From: Halichondria panicea
Taxonomy: Eukaryota > Porifera > Demospongiae > Suberitida > Halichondriidae
Assembly (NCBI RefSeq): GCF_963675165.1
Contig: NC_087393.1
Span: 4,790,702 to 4,854,701 of the forward strand
Reading direction: 5' to 3'
DNA: 64,000 bases
Below, one piece after another: positions 27,546 to 39,942 of the stretch (its first letter is position 1; the number at the start of each line of letters is the position of its first letter). The position numbers and the translations under genes were made by a program. Below the pieces are notes generated by a model. That model was not told the origin of the DNA, searched no databases, and saw only the letters and a list, made by a program, of their open reading frames with translations.

Positions 27546-27680
27546 ATATATACACATGTCTATAGGTGAAAGGAAACACAATTAACCCTGCATGTGTATC
27601 ACACAGGATATTGCAATACACATACCTTGTACTGCCTTTTATTACACACACACGTATTACCACCCGCACACACACGAAAA

Positions 27681-27855
27681 CACTAATGGTTGCCCAGAGT
27701 CTCGAGCTTGTGCACAAAGGCAGGACTCTGATGGAGAAATTAACTGAGAGGGTTGGGAACTGGCTGAGTCTGTGGAGAGTGAATAGTAACAACTAATACA
27801 CACCAGTACATGTATGTGTATATGTACACAAGGAATAAATATTGGACACATTACT
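27681..27855 (-). pseudogene. Single-exon LMF1 fragment in unit 2
   Basis: Matches the LMF1 exon TQPVPNPLSYFLHQSPAFVH (16818-16920) but begins mid-exon at the duplication junction and has lost the ACTCCACAAA stretch. Confidence 0.8.
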
Positions 27856-28620
27856 GGAGCCAGTTACAAGCTAGTGCTTCAATCCCCGCAAAAATTAATA
27901 CCGACCACCATGTTGGTTTCATACACTCTGATTGGAGTGTCAGTCAGTGAGGACTTGTGGGAGTTATGGAGCTCATCAGCTGCAGTGTGTGAGCGCAGAG
28001 AAATAGTTGAATGCCTTAATGCATGCAATGGCAAGTACATAGAGATTGATCAATAATATTGTGACTCATGCATATATATACTCAATATTTTGCAGATGGT
28101 AGTGTTAATTTGTGTGGCACTGTAAGAGCTGGTGACTGCATGTGGTGGTATACCCCTAGGCCCTATATATGGGAAGATTCAGACTGAGGACCTCTATATA
28201 CTTATATGGAATGGTGAGAATTCCCTGTTCTCAGCACTGCGCCCACAATAAATGAGAGTGTACGGCTTACTGTATACTTATACTGTTTGTATAATATCAC
28301 CACAAAGATACTGAAGTTATTCTATATGGCAACCACAATCATATTTACTGTATATGCCCAGCTGTTTGTAACTGGTGTAACTGTCTTCTATATGGCAACC
28401 CACATGCACCTGTTACATATCTACACTGTGTGTACATCAATACACAGATACTGTAGTATGGCAACTGCATGTTGTTACAGCTTGACCACTATTTTCACTA
28501 TTGATATAAGCCTGAGTGTGTTCTTTCCCTTGCAGATGAACTCATGCTGAACTGTTGGAGGATGAATCCAGTGGATTGCCCACACACTTCTCTGTCATCC
28601 ATGAGAAGCTTGAAGTTTTC
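27856..28620 (+). pseudogene. Receptor tyrosine kinase remnant, unit 2
   Basis: Starts within the DAASYKCFNP-like exon. It shows the frame REIVECLNACNGKYIEIDQ near 28000-28055 and the terminal kinase motif ELMLNCWRMNPVDCPHTSL at about 28535-28600. The foldback element of units 1 and 3 is absent here (empty site near 28408). Confidence 0.55.
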
Positions 28621-29526
28621 AATTAAGGCCTGGGAAATTCTAGGATATAAGTTCACTATAATACTAAATTGTCATGTTGCTTCTTTAATATACCACATGC
28701 ATGCGCTTGATTAACAAAGGTGTTTAGAGCTAACTCTATTACATGCATGTATATACATAATCATGTATCTATATATGTGGCTCTCTATATGGCTCTGATA
28801 ATTATGTGTATATAATGATCATTTGTGTGCTATTTTCACTGCAGAATCTGTTAGCCGATCGCTCAATCAATTACTCCAAACCTCAATCACTATTTTCTTG
28901 ACCTTGGTGATTTGCTTTTAGTTTTATCTTCATGCAGTGTTTTTTCTTCAGTGTCTCAATTATCTCTCTTGTTATCTTATCAAACAGTGTGTCAAGCTAT
29001 AGTCTATATAGGACACATGAAAAGCCACAACTTTGTGGATGTGGTATTCCTCTATCTATCAAGTCGTGTTACACATTTGGACTTGACATTTTAATGAAGA
29101 ATTAACTGGACAATTGCATTGATTAACAGACAAAAATAATAAGGTATAGTTACAGCATACCGTATAGCGGGTAATTTTCGTGGGGCAAAATATTTGTGGT
29201 TTTCGTGGTTGGAGGTCTGACCACGAATATTTTACCCACGAATGAAGCGACCTTGCCTACCTTTACCTATACAATCCAAGCAGCAACCACGAAAATATTA
29301 CCCACGAAATGTCTCAATATTGCTGAACCACGAATAATTTGTCCCACGAAAATTACCCACTATACGGTATACTGGGTAATACACTACAATATCACACCTA
29401 ATAAGCAGACACGATTTGATGCATGCTAACGTTTAAAATTATATATACAGTATTAACAAAAATTATTTACAAGGCTGCATTCTTGTACATGCACAAAGTC
29501 ATGTGTTCGATGGAGATAACAACAAA
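28621..29526. other. Non-coding spacer in unit 2
   Basis: Equivalent to 20946-22050. It contains GTATAGCG MITE copy 3 (29157-29370) and otherwise AT-rich sequence without a supported gene. Confidence 0.5.
29157..29370. mobile_element. MITE, GTATAGCG family, copy 3
   Basis: Begins ATACCGTATAGCGGGTAATT and ends AATTACCCACTATACGGTAT. It is 214 bp with several internal TTTCGTGG/CCACGAAA blocks. Absent from the matching places in units 1 and 3. Confidence 0.8.
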
Positions 29527-32486
29527 TTAAATTGTCTCATCACTACTCCTCACCAACGGTTGCCCTTCAGACACTTGAGTACCACTATGGAAGGGAGAAG
29601 TGCTGGAATATGACGGTGCAGAGCTCGAGGAGACATCACTTGTCTATATAACCAAAGGAATAACCTCTTTCAATTCAGACCAGACCCGCATGCATGCATA
29701 GCTGTTTTATATGCATGTCGAACTATATATAGTTTCTGCTCGATAATATGGTATATCTATCAGTATTAACATAATTATACGTATACATGCACCTTATCAT
29801 GCAACCTATATAATTGATATTTACGCGTGCATGATGGAAATGTATTAGAAGTGACTTTCTTAATCAGAGCCAATAATGATACATGAATTATATATATATT
29901 ATACCTCAGATAGTACTAGACTGGTCACCCTCTTGTCCATGTCTTCGAATTCGATGTGGTGGACTCTCTGAGATGGTTTAGTCCCTTGCTTGTCTGGAAC
30001 ATCTTTGTGATTATACTCGACTAGCAAAGATACTGCATGTGTGCTGTTGCTGCGTTGGGCTTTATGAAGCATTGTCCTTCTGTTCTTGTCTGTGTATATT
30101 TTATTGATGTCAACTTCATTTTGTTTCAGTAAATCTAGCACTGCTCTAAATGTATCCAACTCGTTAGAATCATCTGGAATACAGTTCATGAGATAGTGAA
30201 AAGGTGTGTGATCCTCTTCATCCAGAACTTGTATAGCAGGAAGGATATCGTGGTTACATGCGCCAATAACGATGTCAAGGAACCATGACCACATACCCTC
30301 TCTACAAGCAATGTGGAGAAGAGTGTTACTTCGGTCACCCAGATTAAAATTGATTCCTGTCAGATTGGATAGGACATTGTGCTGAACACACAGGTTAAAC
30401 AGTAGCTTGACTGCTGCACGGTGTTGCATTTCGAAAGCTAATTCGATGGGAGTTTTTCCTTTACCGTTTTTTGCACGCAGAATATAACTAATTTGCTGAG
30501 AATCTCCCTTGACGAAAAGACCTATCTTGTTTTGATCGACTCTAATCCCACTCTGAATAGCACTATGAACTGGCAAATCTTCATCCTTATCTGTTTTAAC
30601 AAGTTGTTCGGGAGGCATCTTAGAAATTATTTTCTTCATGTTTTCAAAAGTGAAAGATGTACTACTCCTAGCTAGGCCATGAGTTGCAGTTCCTCGGAAT
30701 TTCTTATCAAGTTTGTCAATTGAGTCTTGATACGTGTACCTCACATTGAGGGGATTATCATCCACCAGATCATCATAGTTTTCTTTTAGCCACGTCTCCC
30801 ACTTTAGACCCTGTATATAATTATATATATATACATAATATACTATAGAGCACTGTATATAGTGATATATCCTCGACAGTTGACATCTCACAACCATGAC
30901 GTGCTGTTGTACAAATTATGCAAACAACATGCAGTACATATAATATATATAATTATATATATATATATGCATGGGCGTTTCTAGAAAGTGCACAAAGCAG
31001 AGGGGTGCTGAAGTTTAACCTTGCGCAAGGTATGACCTCACATTGATTAGGTTGCGCCTTTTGTGGAATTCTATTTAACGTGACTTTGTAACTAGAGCAC
31101 TGAATTTGTGCTAACCCTGGACTATTTCACGTCTCACAACCAAGCAGGTAACGATACGATACGTACATGAACATGGAAGAGCTGCAATTACCTAAACATT
31201 GTAATGCAACTAACCTACTCACACAGTCTACAATATACTTATGTTACCATATACCTCTGATGCTTTCTCGTATTTCCAGAGATCTGATAGGAGAAACTCG
31301 TGCTCAGACAGGCGAACAACATTTTTGACTTTATCCTGCATTAATAGGATCTTGCATAAAGCTTAAGTGTATGGTACTAGTGAATGATGTGTAGATCTAT
31401 ATGTACTTAAGTTGAACAACTTTCCATAGATATGTTTAAACATCAGGCCCGGATCTAGGGGGTGGATTTCAGGGGTTGCAACCCCCCAAACACACAAAAA
31501 CTAGCTCAACCTACACTCGTGTTGCTTGTGGCTATGAGCAATGTGGTTAACAGGGCTGCATCCAGGATTTTGGATCAGGGGGGGCGAATTGGGCAATTTA
31601 AAAATGTAGGAGGGGCGAAGTCATCAGAATTATAGCAGTACAAATGAATCTGCCAGATCCTAGGGGGGGGGGGGCGAACTGTGCCCGGGGGGGGGGCGAA
31701 TTACCCCCTCGCCCCCCCTCAATGAAGGCCTGGTTAACTTACAAGCTGTGAACTACTATCTGTTGACATGAGTACAAGTCCAGGACACACTAAGTATATT
31801 ATAGTAAATACACATTCATTCCACACATGTATTATGTATATACATGACAAGGCACCTAGCTGTAGTAGACAGTTAGATTTGTAAGTATATTTTGTGCACG
31901 TTTACTATGATGTCAATTTCAATTAAGGGGCATGGTCAAATTTTGCGCGCGCTTTTGTTTTATAACCCCCCTATAAATTTTTGCCTGAATCCGCCCCCGA
32001 ATATCCTCATAATTAGACTCACTGATATACCCTCGACAGCTACACAACCATGACACGCTGTTGTACAAATTATGCGGCAAAAAACATGCAGTACACATGC
32101 ACATATATATATATATATACGTTCCTCGCACAAGGTATGACCATTAATTAGGTTGCGCCTTTTGCGGAATTCTGTTTAACGTGACTTATAGTAATAACAG
32201 TTAAGAGCCAGGGTTGCAAGTTTGTGTATAATTATAGAATAGAAATTACCTTTTCTAATAACACTCTGTGAGGGAAAGCAAAACATGGGGAGAGGCATCA
32301 TCATAAAATATTCGTAAATAGTGTGCACGAAAGTAACCCTAATAAAAATGCACACTGTATATACGAAGTACAAACCTCTTCACTCTGACTCAGAGTCTGA
32401 GTCTCACTTGGGATGGTAGAGCTAGCCTGTGATGTTTGGTTCTGGTCCTGATCATCAAGTACCGGAGATATCGATGGTGTGGCCAT
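29527..32486 (-). CDS. Ankyrin-repeat protein 2 of a local family
   Basis: About 404 residues in four exons with the structure of paralogue 1: about 32486-32376 (MATPSISPVLDDQDQNQTSQ), an 81-nt exon near 31260-31345 (KNVVRLSEHEFLLSDLWKYE), the main exon about 30813-29909, and 29527 to about 29640 (TSDVSSSSAPSYSSTSPFHS... to SSDETI and stop). The ankyrin units are the same, with few substitutions. The main exon extends further than in paralogue 1 and ends in EFEDMDKRVTSLVLSE before the donor at the GAG/GTATAA border. The frame is intact and the splice phases agree, so the gene is probably functional or very recently duplicated. Function unknown. Confidence 0.78.
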
Positions 32487-32499
32487 TCTAGATAAACTC

Positions 32500-33690
32500 A
32501 CAAAAAAGAGTTGACAAAAACTGTTCTTGGCATTGATTGGCTTCTCTATCTGGCATGCGCATAGCCTTCTTTTCCAGGCCAGAGTCTAGTTAGCCACAAG
32601 ACCAGTTAGATTTGTAATCGGCCTAGATTCGAGGCTAGAGTCTAGCCATCAACCAACTTCTTCTATTAAAAAAAATCGGCCTGGGACCGAGACTAGCATG
32701 CACAATGCTGGAAGAGCCACGCCCATAAAAAAATTTATGTTAGGCCGTGTTTTCTCCATTGTAACCATCACAGGCACTTCCGTACCGGTATATTAGAGAA
32801 ATATCGTCCTGGAAATGGCCATAAGAAACTTTGTTGTTTTGGTGTGTGTTCATAGCAGCAGGTATAACTTCCAGGAAAAAACAATTGTGTATTAATATTA
32901 ATTTTATAAGTCATTTTCGTGGCGTTTGGTATTTGTGCTCAGGGAGTCAACCTTTTGCCCCCCCCTCCCCCGAAAGTTACTCGATATACATTATTAGGTT
33001 AATTAGAGGTCAATTTGAAAACTCAAAGAGAGAAAAACTGTATTTTATATGCATACATTGTCTAGGTGCTACCAAGGGCGTATACACAGAAGATTCTCTG
33101 TATATGCCCTTGGTGCTACAAAATGAAATTATAATAAGAAGGAAAAATTACAAGAGGGGAAAATTGAATACGTGCTATGATTGTTTGTCTGTATTTCTGG
33201 CTTTCCTTTTTGCCATCCATTCATTGAGAGTGTCTGCCATTTCTGTGATTGACCAGTCGGGTCCTCCAGGTAGTAGGTCCTGCTCGGCTGCAGGGGTGGG
33301 GAGGGGACGAGACAGAGAGTATTAATACCCTCGGCAAGTTTACATGAGGATTAACCTAAAGACTACACATGGGCTGGGTAGGAATCGAGCAATTTCCTCA
33401 GCAAGTTTGCTACGAAACAATCAAAATTAACCTAAGAACAATACATAGGCTGCAGGTAGAGCTATGGAAAAATCAATAAAGTATGTATAAGCTAGGCACA
33501 AAAGAGTATGCTTACTACAGTCAGTCATGCAGACAAAATGCACTTCATTTTCGCCTATAAACTCCAGTTCTTGACCTCTATGGTCATATAGAATCTGACA
33601 GAGGCACCTCTCCCTTGAGGTCCATATTGACACATAGTAGAGCTTTGGCTTGTCAGTCAAAATGAACGTCGCCTCTTACTGAACAGACCC
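32500..33690 (-). pseudogene. Copy of the PDPK1 3' end, unit 2, frameshifted
   Basis: Near-identical to the unit 1 copy: the last-exon remnant at about 33175-33300 and the PH-exon remnant at about 33530-33680 (TDKPKLYYV, then out of frame), with the same deletions. It therefore descends from one damaged ancestor. It contains the 39-bp insertion (33073-33111). Confidence 0.8.
33065..33119. mobile_element. 39-bp hAT-like micro-element, unit 2 copy
   Basis: Same insert and same GGTGCTAC flanks as at 26930-26984, inherited through the duplication. Confidence 0.78.
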
Positions 33691-33818
33691 TATACACATG
33701 TAGGTGCATGGAAACACAATTAACCCTGTGCATCACACAGGCTATTTGCAATACATCTACATTGTACTGCCTTTTATACACACACACGCATTACCACCAC
33801 TACATACACATGTGCGAA

Positions 33819-35553
33819 ACCACTAACTCCACAAAATGGTTGCCCAGAGTCTTGAGCTTGTGCACAAAGGCTGGACTCTGATGGAGAAAGTAACTGAGAG
33901 GGTTGGGAACTGGCTGAGTCTGCAGGGAGAGAATAGTAACAACTATTATAAACCAGTACATGTACACAAGGAACTAGCGGACACAGTATGATCACACTAT
34001 AACACGTAACAAGAGTCTTGCACAGATTATTACCATTGCTGACCTCGTAATGATAGTCCATGCATGTCAAATCCCCCAGCACTCGTCACCTCTGATCTTG
34101 CAGGATCAGTCCCTGTGAATGAATTAACCGTATACCGTATAGCGGGTTATTTTCGTATTTCGTATTGTAGAGCATCACACCACAATACGTTGAACGTCAC
34201 TATCCTGAGCTGTACTAAATACAAAATATTTAATTGGACAATTCATACGAAAACTTGCACTAACAAAAATTCCCCGCTACTATACGGTATCTTCGTTAAT
34301 TTGATTTATTGTTTTTACCTAAATCAGTACAAGTATTGTAACTAAGCATCCCTCCACTCACAGCTCCTATCATGATTCTGAAGAGAAGCCATCTGTTGGC
34401 CCACACTGCTACCCAGGGAGTGGGTGTGCCTCGGGGAAACTGCCTCAGGCTAAATAGAGGCACCATGATCAGCGCTAGGAATCCAATCTCAAGAAGCTGG
34501 GCCTCTCAACATGTGTGAAGGGACTGTGTGTGAAATGACAATACAATATGTGTAGCAGACAAAATATGAAATAAACGACAAGATGACTACTATCAGTATG
34601 GATGTGTGTTGTGTGTATGTACAATAAAAATGACAAGTTCCAATAGTGCAAGCTAGGCTGGAGAGAGCAGCAGGTGGGAGGTAGGCATCACTAACTCTCA
34701 AATACAGCAACTACAGGGCAAGATGGACTAAATGACAAGACTACTGCCTTTGCAAGTTTAGAACTTCAATGCTGATAATGAAATCTCACAATAGCCTCTA
34801 GAGTCACATGAAATAATGCAGCAATTTGATTGGACGACTCACCAAAGGCATATCAGATCTGCCCCACGAATACAAGAGAGTGGTACAAAACTCTCAACAC
34901 AACAAAGATGAGCACATTTCCTGATCCCAGAAACAATAAGATGGCCGAGAGTGATATTCCGAGGTAAGCCACCAAGTCTAGAGTGAGGTCAACATAGTGT
35001 TCAGAGATCCACCAAAACAAACTGGGCCCTTTCAAGAATGCATCCATGGTAACAGTCGAGTTAGCGGGCACCTGAAATAGGTAAAAATATCATGAAGTAA
35101 CCTGTTGGTCCACATTTAATTTAGCGTGAATTTAGAGATTCGCAAATGCAAATGCAAAAATTGTGTAGCATATTTATAAATGGAGAAAGAATGCACAATT
35201 GCTTCTCACTCACTTCCAGAGCCGTTTTGATTCTGGAATAGAACACTGGAATGGGGAGTAGACCGTTGGCACCGATAAGTTCCTTGTTCTGGTTCAGTGG
35301 CACCAGGAATGCTACCACTGTGTGCGTGCGTGTGTGTGTGTGTGCGTGTGTGTGTGCATGCATGTACTGAGCTGATTGACAGTTGCTCACAATAGACAAA
35401 GCCAATGGATCGAGTAAACACGATCCTGGTAAGCCAGTAGGTCCCAGCATCCATCTCAAGATGCTGCTCCACTGGAGCCTCTTTCTCTCTCACTTCATCT
35501 TCAGCAGGCTTTCTACTAGCAGCAACAGCTCGTCTTCGCACAGAGGAAGACAT
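33819..35553 (-). pseudogene. LMF1 5' pseudogene, unit 3
   Basis: Copies LMF1 from the start codon (ATG 35551-35553, MSSSVRRRAVAASRKP unchanged) to the mid-exon breakpoint at 33819. Exon 2 keeps VVAFLVPLNQNKELIGANGL. In the exon starting VPANSTVTMDAF, the Trp codon of GQIWYAFG is TGA (near 34850). At about 34500-34515 the next exon has lost its AG acceptor and a second Trp (GWEV) is TGA. MITE copy 4 sits in an intron. On the minus strand it would read on into PDPK1 3' exons, but the nonsense codons rule out a full fusion protein. Confidence 0.9.
34132..34290. mobile_element. MITE, GTATAGCG family, copy 4
   Basis: Begins ATACCGTATAGCGGGTTATT and ends CCCCGCTACTATACGGTAT, 159 bp. The matching intron in intact LMF1 (about 17138) lacks it, so it was inserted after the duplication. 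Confidence 0.8.
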
Positions 35554-36031
35554 CTCTTCACAACCCTCAGCAGGTCCATGTGGGTATGGACTATCTTTCG
35601 AAAATTGGCCACAAGATTTTAGCATAGTTTGGTAAAGATCATTAGTGGAGGACACCTTTTATGGAGATGTGTCAAGTGCTGGAAGAGTTGTCCTGCAAAA
35701 CACAAGCCATCACTGTTCTGCACTGCAGCAATAATTATGGAGACTCAAGTTGTCCAGATTCTGCTGTTGTGTATTGTGTCCACCTGCTGGGGACAGCAAG
35801 GTAATCCTGTGCTTATTGATAGACTAGAGGTGCTATGAACTTGATTTTAATCAGATAGAACAGTTCTATCTATGTTTTAATTAACCTGAACAGCCTCACT
35901 GACCCCCTGGGCCCATGGGATCCTATCGTCACCACTAACAATATGGAGATCCACATCACTGACGTTGGAGAAGATGGTAGTCTGCCCTCTCCGGCTCGCC
36001 TGTCACATTGACCTCACTACCTAGTATGAGA

Positions 36032-36147
36032 TCAGGTGGCTTATACTGCACCGGATGTGGAAATGCCCTAATTTTTGTTATTTTCCCTAAGCTAACCCAA
36101 ACCCCTCCCTCTTCAAAATAACATCCGGTGCCGTATATGCCACCTGA
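36032..36147. mobile_element. 116-bp MITE in receptor exon (unit 3)
   Basis: Same element and site as 18888-19003, with one more change in the left end (TATACTGCACC). Confidence 0.72.
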
Positions 36148-36999
36148 CCCGGACCCGTATGGCTGAGAACAATGGTCAGGGAGGACTGGGACAGTGGACA
36201 TATCCTGATGGGAGTGTGTTACTGAACACTGCTGCATCATACCAACTCAACCTGGGTGAGTGGAACAAAATTAATTATTATCATTGCCGTACTTCTGTAT
36301 TTTATGTCAGCCACGTGTTCACCTTCTTCATGAGTTCATGAAACTACCTATCCCCCTCCCCCTACAATTGCACCAGATGTTCTGGTAATCTCCAGGCCAT
36401 TTAATGGTGGATCCAGACCAGTGGCCTCGGATGCAGCCAGTTACAAGTGCTTCAATCCCACAAAAATTAATACCGACCACCATGTTGGTTTCATACACTC
36501 TGATTGGAGTGTCAGTCAGTTAGGACTTGTGGGAGTTATGGAGCTCATCAACAGCTGCAGTGTGTGAGCGCAAAGAAATAGTTGAATGCCTTAATGCATA
36601 CAATGGCAAGTATATAGAGATTGATCAATAATATTGTGACTCATGCATATATATACTCCATATTTTGCAGATGGTCATTAATTGATGTGGCACTATAAGA
36701 GCTGCATGGTGACTGTGGGTATACCCATATAATATAGGCCCTTATATGGGAAGATTCAGACGAGGACCTCTATACTTATATGGAATGGTGAGAATTTCCT
36801 GTTCTCAGCACTGCGCCCACAATAAATGAGTGTAGGCTTACTGTATACTTAAACTGTTTGTAATACCACCACAAAGATACTGAAGTTATTCTATATGACA
36901 ACCACAATCATGTTTACTGTATATACCCAGCTGTTTGTAACTGTCTGCACCGTCTATATATATGCATGGCAACCCACATGCACCTGTTACATTGAGATC

Positions 37000-37875
37000 T
37001 ACGGTGGCCCTGAGTGCTACTCTAGTTGGGAGTTGGCAGTTGCTAGTTGGGTGTTGGTAGTTGGCAGTTGGTAGTTGGCAGTTAGCAGTTGGGAGTTGGC
37101 AGTTGGTAGTTGGGAGTTGGCAGTTGGGAGTTCGTGACCTTTAAACTTTGTAACGAACTAATGCCAGGAATTATTCTGTTTCTCTAAGCCTTCATTGATG
37201 GGGGCAAGCCCTACCTAATGTACATTGTATAGTGGACACACGTTAGTGCTGTCTGAGGCCAGCAAAGACTACATCTTCTACACCAGTTAGCAAATGTTGT
37301 ATATATAGATCTTTGCACTGCCTCTAATCGTTTAACCATAACTTTAAATGGCCTCAATAGAATTAAAAGAGCCATGCAAAACCTGTTTCTATATTGCCCC
37401 CCCCCCCTCCCTACTGCATGGGATCCGGGAATATAGGTGCATGGGGATTAGACTTGAAATTACCTCCCTACCTAGATGTGTACATATAAGATTAATATTG
37501 CCGTCTTAGGCCAGCTAGATATCTATTGGTGTCAGTATCATAATTTTAACTTACATAAAAGCCGGCTAATGTTGAAAGGTTACGAACTGCCAACTACCAA
37601 CTCCCAACTACCAACTCCCAACTGCCAACTCCCAACTACCAACTCCCAACTGCCAACTGCCAACTCCCAACTCCCAACTGCCAACTGCCAACTACGCGTT
37701 TAAACTATCAATCAGCAACTGCGAACTACCAACTACGCATTTGAACTATCTTAGTAGCAACTGCGAACTACCAACTACGCATTTGAACTATCAAGTAGCA
37801 ACTGCGAACTATCAACTAGGCATTTGAACTATCAAGTATGAACTATCAACTAGAGTAGCACTCAGGGCCACCGTA
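37000..37875. mobile_element. Foldback-type transposon with heptamer arrays (unit 3)
   Basis: The same 29-bp ends as 19844-20758. The left heptamer array is longer and the right-hand 41-bp array is one repeat shorter than in unit 1, so arrays changed length after duplication. Confidence 0.78.
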
Positions 37876-38074
37876 TAGAGATCACTATATCTACACTGTG
37901 TGTACATCAATACACAGATACTGTAGTATGGCAACTGCATGTTGTTACAGCTTGACCACTATTTTCACTATTGATATATTTTAAGCCTGAGTGTGTTCTT
38001 TCCCTTGCAGAACTCATGCTGGACTGTTGGAGGAGGAATCAAGTGGATTGCTCTGTCATCCATGAGAAGCTGGC

Positions 38075-38800
38075 CTATTCATGAGTTCATAATTAGTTTG
38101 ATTGTCATGTTGCTTCTTTAATATACCACATGCATGCATGCTTGAGCTACATCATATTATACATATTACATGCATGTATGTACGTACATGTGTCTCTTTA
38201 TATGCATGGCTCTCTATGGCTCTATGTATAATTATAATTATGATCATTTGTGTGCTATTTTCACTGCAGAATCTGTTGGCCGGTCGCTCAATCAATTACT
38301 GTTCTATAATTATAGCACTAACACTCATCATGACACTCCAAACCTTTTATTGATCGTTTTTCAATCACGCTTCATCTATTTTTTTGACCGTGTATAGTTA
38401 GTTTTTTCTTCAGTGTCTCAGTCATCTCTCTTGTTATCTTATCAAGCTAGTCTATATAGGACCCACATGAAAAGCCACAACTTTGTGGATGTGGTATTCC
38501 TAATATTATCTATCTATCAAGTCGTGTTACACATTTGGACTTGAAATTTTAACTTGACAATTGCATTGATTAACAGACAAAATAATACAGGTAGTACTGC
38601 ATGGCTATATAATAAATGGACTCTTAATATAATAACAATATCACACCTAATAAGCAGACACGATTTTATGCATGCCGAGTTCAAATTGCATGCATGATAA
38701 CGTATATATAACAAAAATTATTTACAAAGCTGCATTCTTGTACATGCACAAAGTCATGTGTTCGATGGAGATAACAAACAAATTAAATTGTCTCATCACT
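38075..38800. other. Non-coding spacer in unit 3
   Basis: Equivalent to the spacers in units 1 and 2. AT-rich, with no supported gene. Confidence 0.5.
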
Positions 38801-39262
38801 ATATACTACTACTCCTCACCGATCGTTTCCCTTCAAACACTTGAGTACCACTATGGAAGGGAGAAGTGCAGGAATATGACTGTGCAGAGCTCGAGGAGGC
38901 ATCACTTGCCTATATAACCAAAAGAATAACCTCTTTCAGTTTAGACCAGACCCGCATGCATGCATGCATATAGCTGTTTTATATGCATGTCGAACTATAT
39001 ATAGTTTCTGCTCGATAATAATGGTATATCTATCAGTATTAACATATATATATACGTATATACATGCACCTTATCATGCAACTGATGACTGCATGCAACC
39101 TATACAATTGATATTTACGCGTGCATGATGGAAATGTATTAGAAGTGAGTTTCTTAATCAGAGCCAATAATGATACATGAATCATAATTATATATATCAT
39201 ACCTCTGATAGCACTAGACTGGCAACTCTCTTGTCCATGTCTTTGATGTGGTGGACTCTCTG
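38800..39262 (-). pseudogene. 3' fragment of an ankyrin gene in unit 3
   Basis: Holds the last exon (about 38820-38912, ASSSSAQSYS type) and the last about 60 bases of the main exon (about 39203-39262, VHHIKDMDKRVASLVLSE) of an ankyrin gene close to paralogue 2, then stops abruptly. The rest of that gene is missing and is replaced by a second copy of spacer sequence (39265-39540). Confidence 0.75.
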
Positions 39263-39558
39263 AAACGATTGACAGACAAAATAAGTATATAGTTTAGTAT
39301 ATACTGGGTAATACACTATAGTCAATATCACACCTAATAAGCAGACACGATTTGATGCATGCAGTTCAGGTTGCATGATAACGTATAAAATTATATATAC
39401 AGTATTAACAAAAATTATTTACAAGGCTGCATTCTTGTACATGCACAAAGTCAATAAATGTGTTTAATTAATGGAGATAACAAACAAATTAAGTTTTCTT
39501 ATCACTCACCTGCAGTGAAATGGAAAAGTTTAATTCAATTATGTATATTTACATGTAT

Positions 39559-39762
39559 AGCGTATAGCGCAAAATTTTCGAGGGGCTTAATTTTTGCTGA
39601 TTTCGTGAGTTAGCAAACCTACACGAAAACTGTTCTTTATCTGCTATAACGTGCAAAGATTAAAGGCGTGGCTTCCGGTAAGCAATCATTCCGCGAACAT
39701 TGTGCAATGAAATGCTTTTAGAGGCCATTCCATAAGTGCCTCGAACATTTCGTGCTATACAT
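39559..39762. mobile_element. MITE, GTATAGCG family, copy 5
   Basis: Starts AGCGTATAGCGCAAAATTTT and ends TTTCGTGCTATAC. The interior resembles copies 1 and 6. Confidence 0.6.
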
Positions 39763-39766
39763 AATA

Positions 39767-39901
39767 GTTAGATACTGTTTAGTCGGTATCTATGGGAATT
39801 ATAAGCCCGCAGGCACTCGTAGTACCCTCGCTTCGCTCGGGATACTACAGCAGGCCTTTGGGCTTATAATTCCCATAGATACCTCCTAAACAGTATCTAA
39901 C
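39767..39901. repeat. 135-bp hairpin with 42-nt arms
   Basis: GTTAGATACTGTTTAG...TATGGGAATTATAAGCCC on the left is mirrored by GGGCTTATAATTCCCATA...CTAAACAGTATCTAAC on the right with few mismatches. An inner palindrome (CTCGCTTCGCTCGGGATACT) lies at the tip. It directly precedes the Crypton-like remnant. Confidence 0.75.
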
Positions 39902-39942
39902 GAGTTTAGTTGCTAGGTTCATTTCAAAAACTAACCGAAAGA

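Larger units (their letters stand above)
16818..27680. repeat. Tandem unit 1 of the LMF1-to-PDPK1 segmental duplication
   Basis: This unit shares near-identical sequence with units 2 (27681-33818) and 3 (33819 to about 45905). It begins inside the LMF1 exon encoding the LETLGNHFVELVVPFLIFLP region and ends in sequence matching a PDPK1 intron (about 45876-45905 in the intact gene). Contents: 5' LMF1 exons (intact here), decayed receptor tyrosine kinase sequence (18.6-23.5 kb, itself present twice), ankyrin gene 1, and a frameshifted copy of the PDPK1 3' exons. Confidence 0.85.
27681..33818. repeat. Tandem unit 2, internally deleted
   Basis: Starts with the same LMF1/PDPK1 junction as unit 3. 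After about 175 bp of LMF1-like sequence (27681 to about 27855) it jumps to the equivalent of about 19283, so LMF1 exons 1-5 and the receptor's signal-peptide exon are missing. It then continues through the kinase remnant, ankyrin gene 2 and a PDPK1 3' copy. From about 29.9 to 33.66 kb it is almost identical to 23.8-27.5 kb. Confidence 0.85.
35737..38080 (+). pseudogene. Receptor tyrosine kinase remnant, unit 3
   Basis: The signal-peptide exon is intact (METQVVQILLLCIVSTCWGQ, donor after CAGCAAG). The ectodomain exon is split by the 116-bp MITE (36032-36147) and resumes NGQGGLGQWTYPDGSVLLNT. The terminal kinase exon at about 38008-38072 reads ELMLDCWRRNQVDC. The same disabling changes as in unit 1 show the gene was already broken before duplication. 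Confidence 0.6.

Noticed and set aside
33774-34082. Chimeric PDPK1-LMF1 reading frame across the unit 3 junction
   Set aside because: It uses out-of-frame intron sequence. The exons on both sides are disabled.
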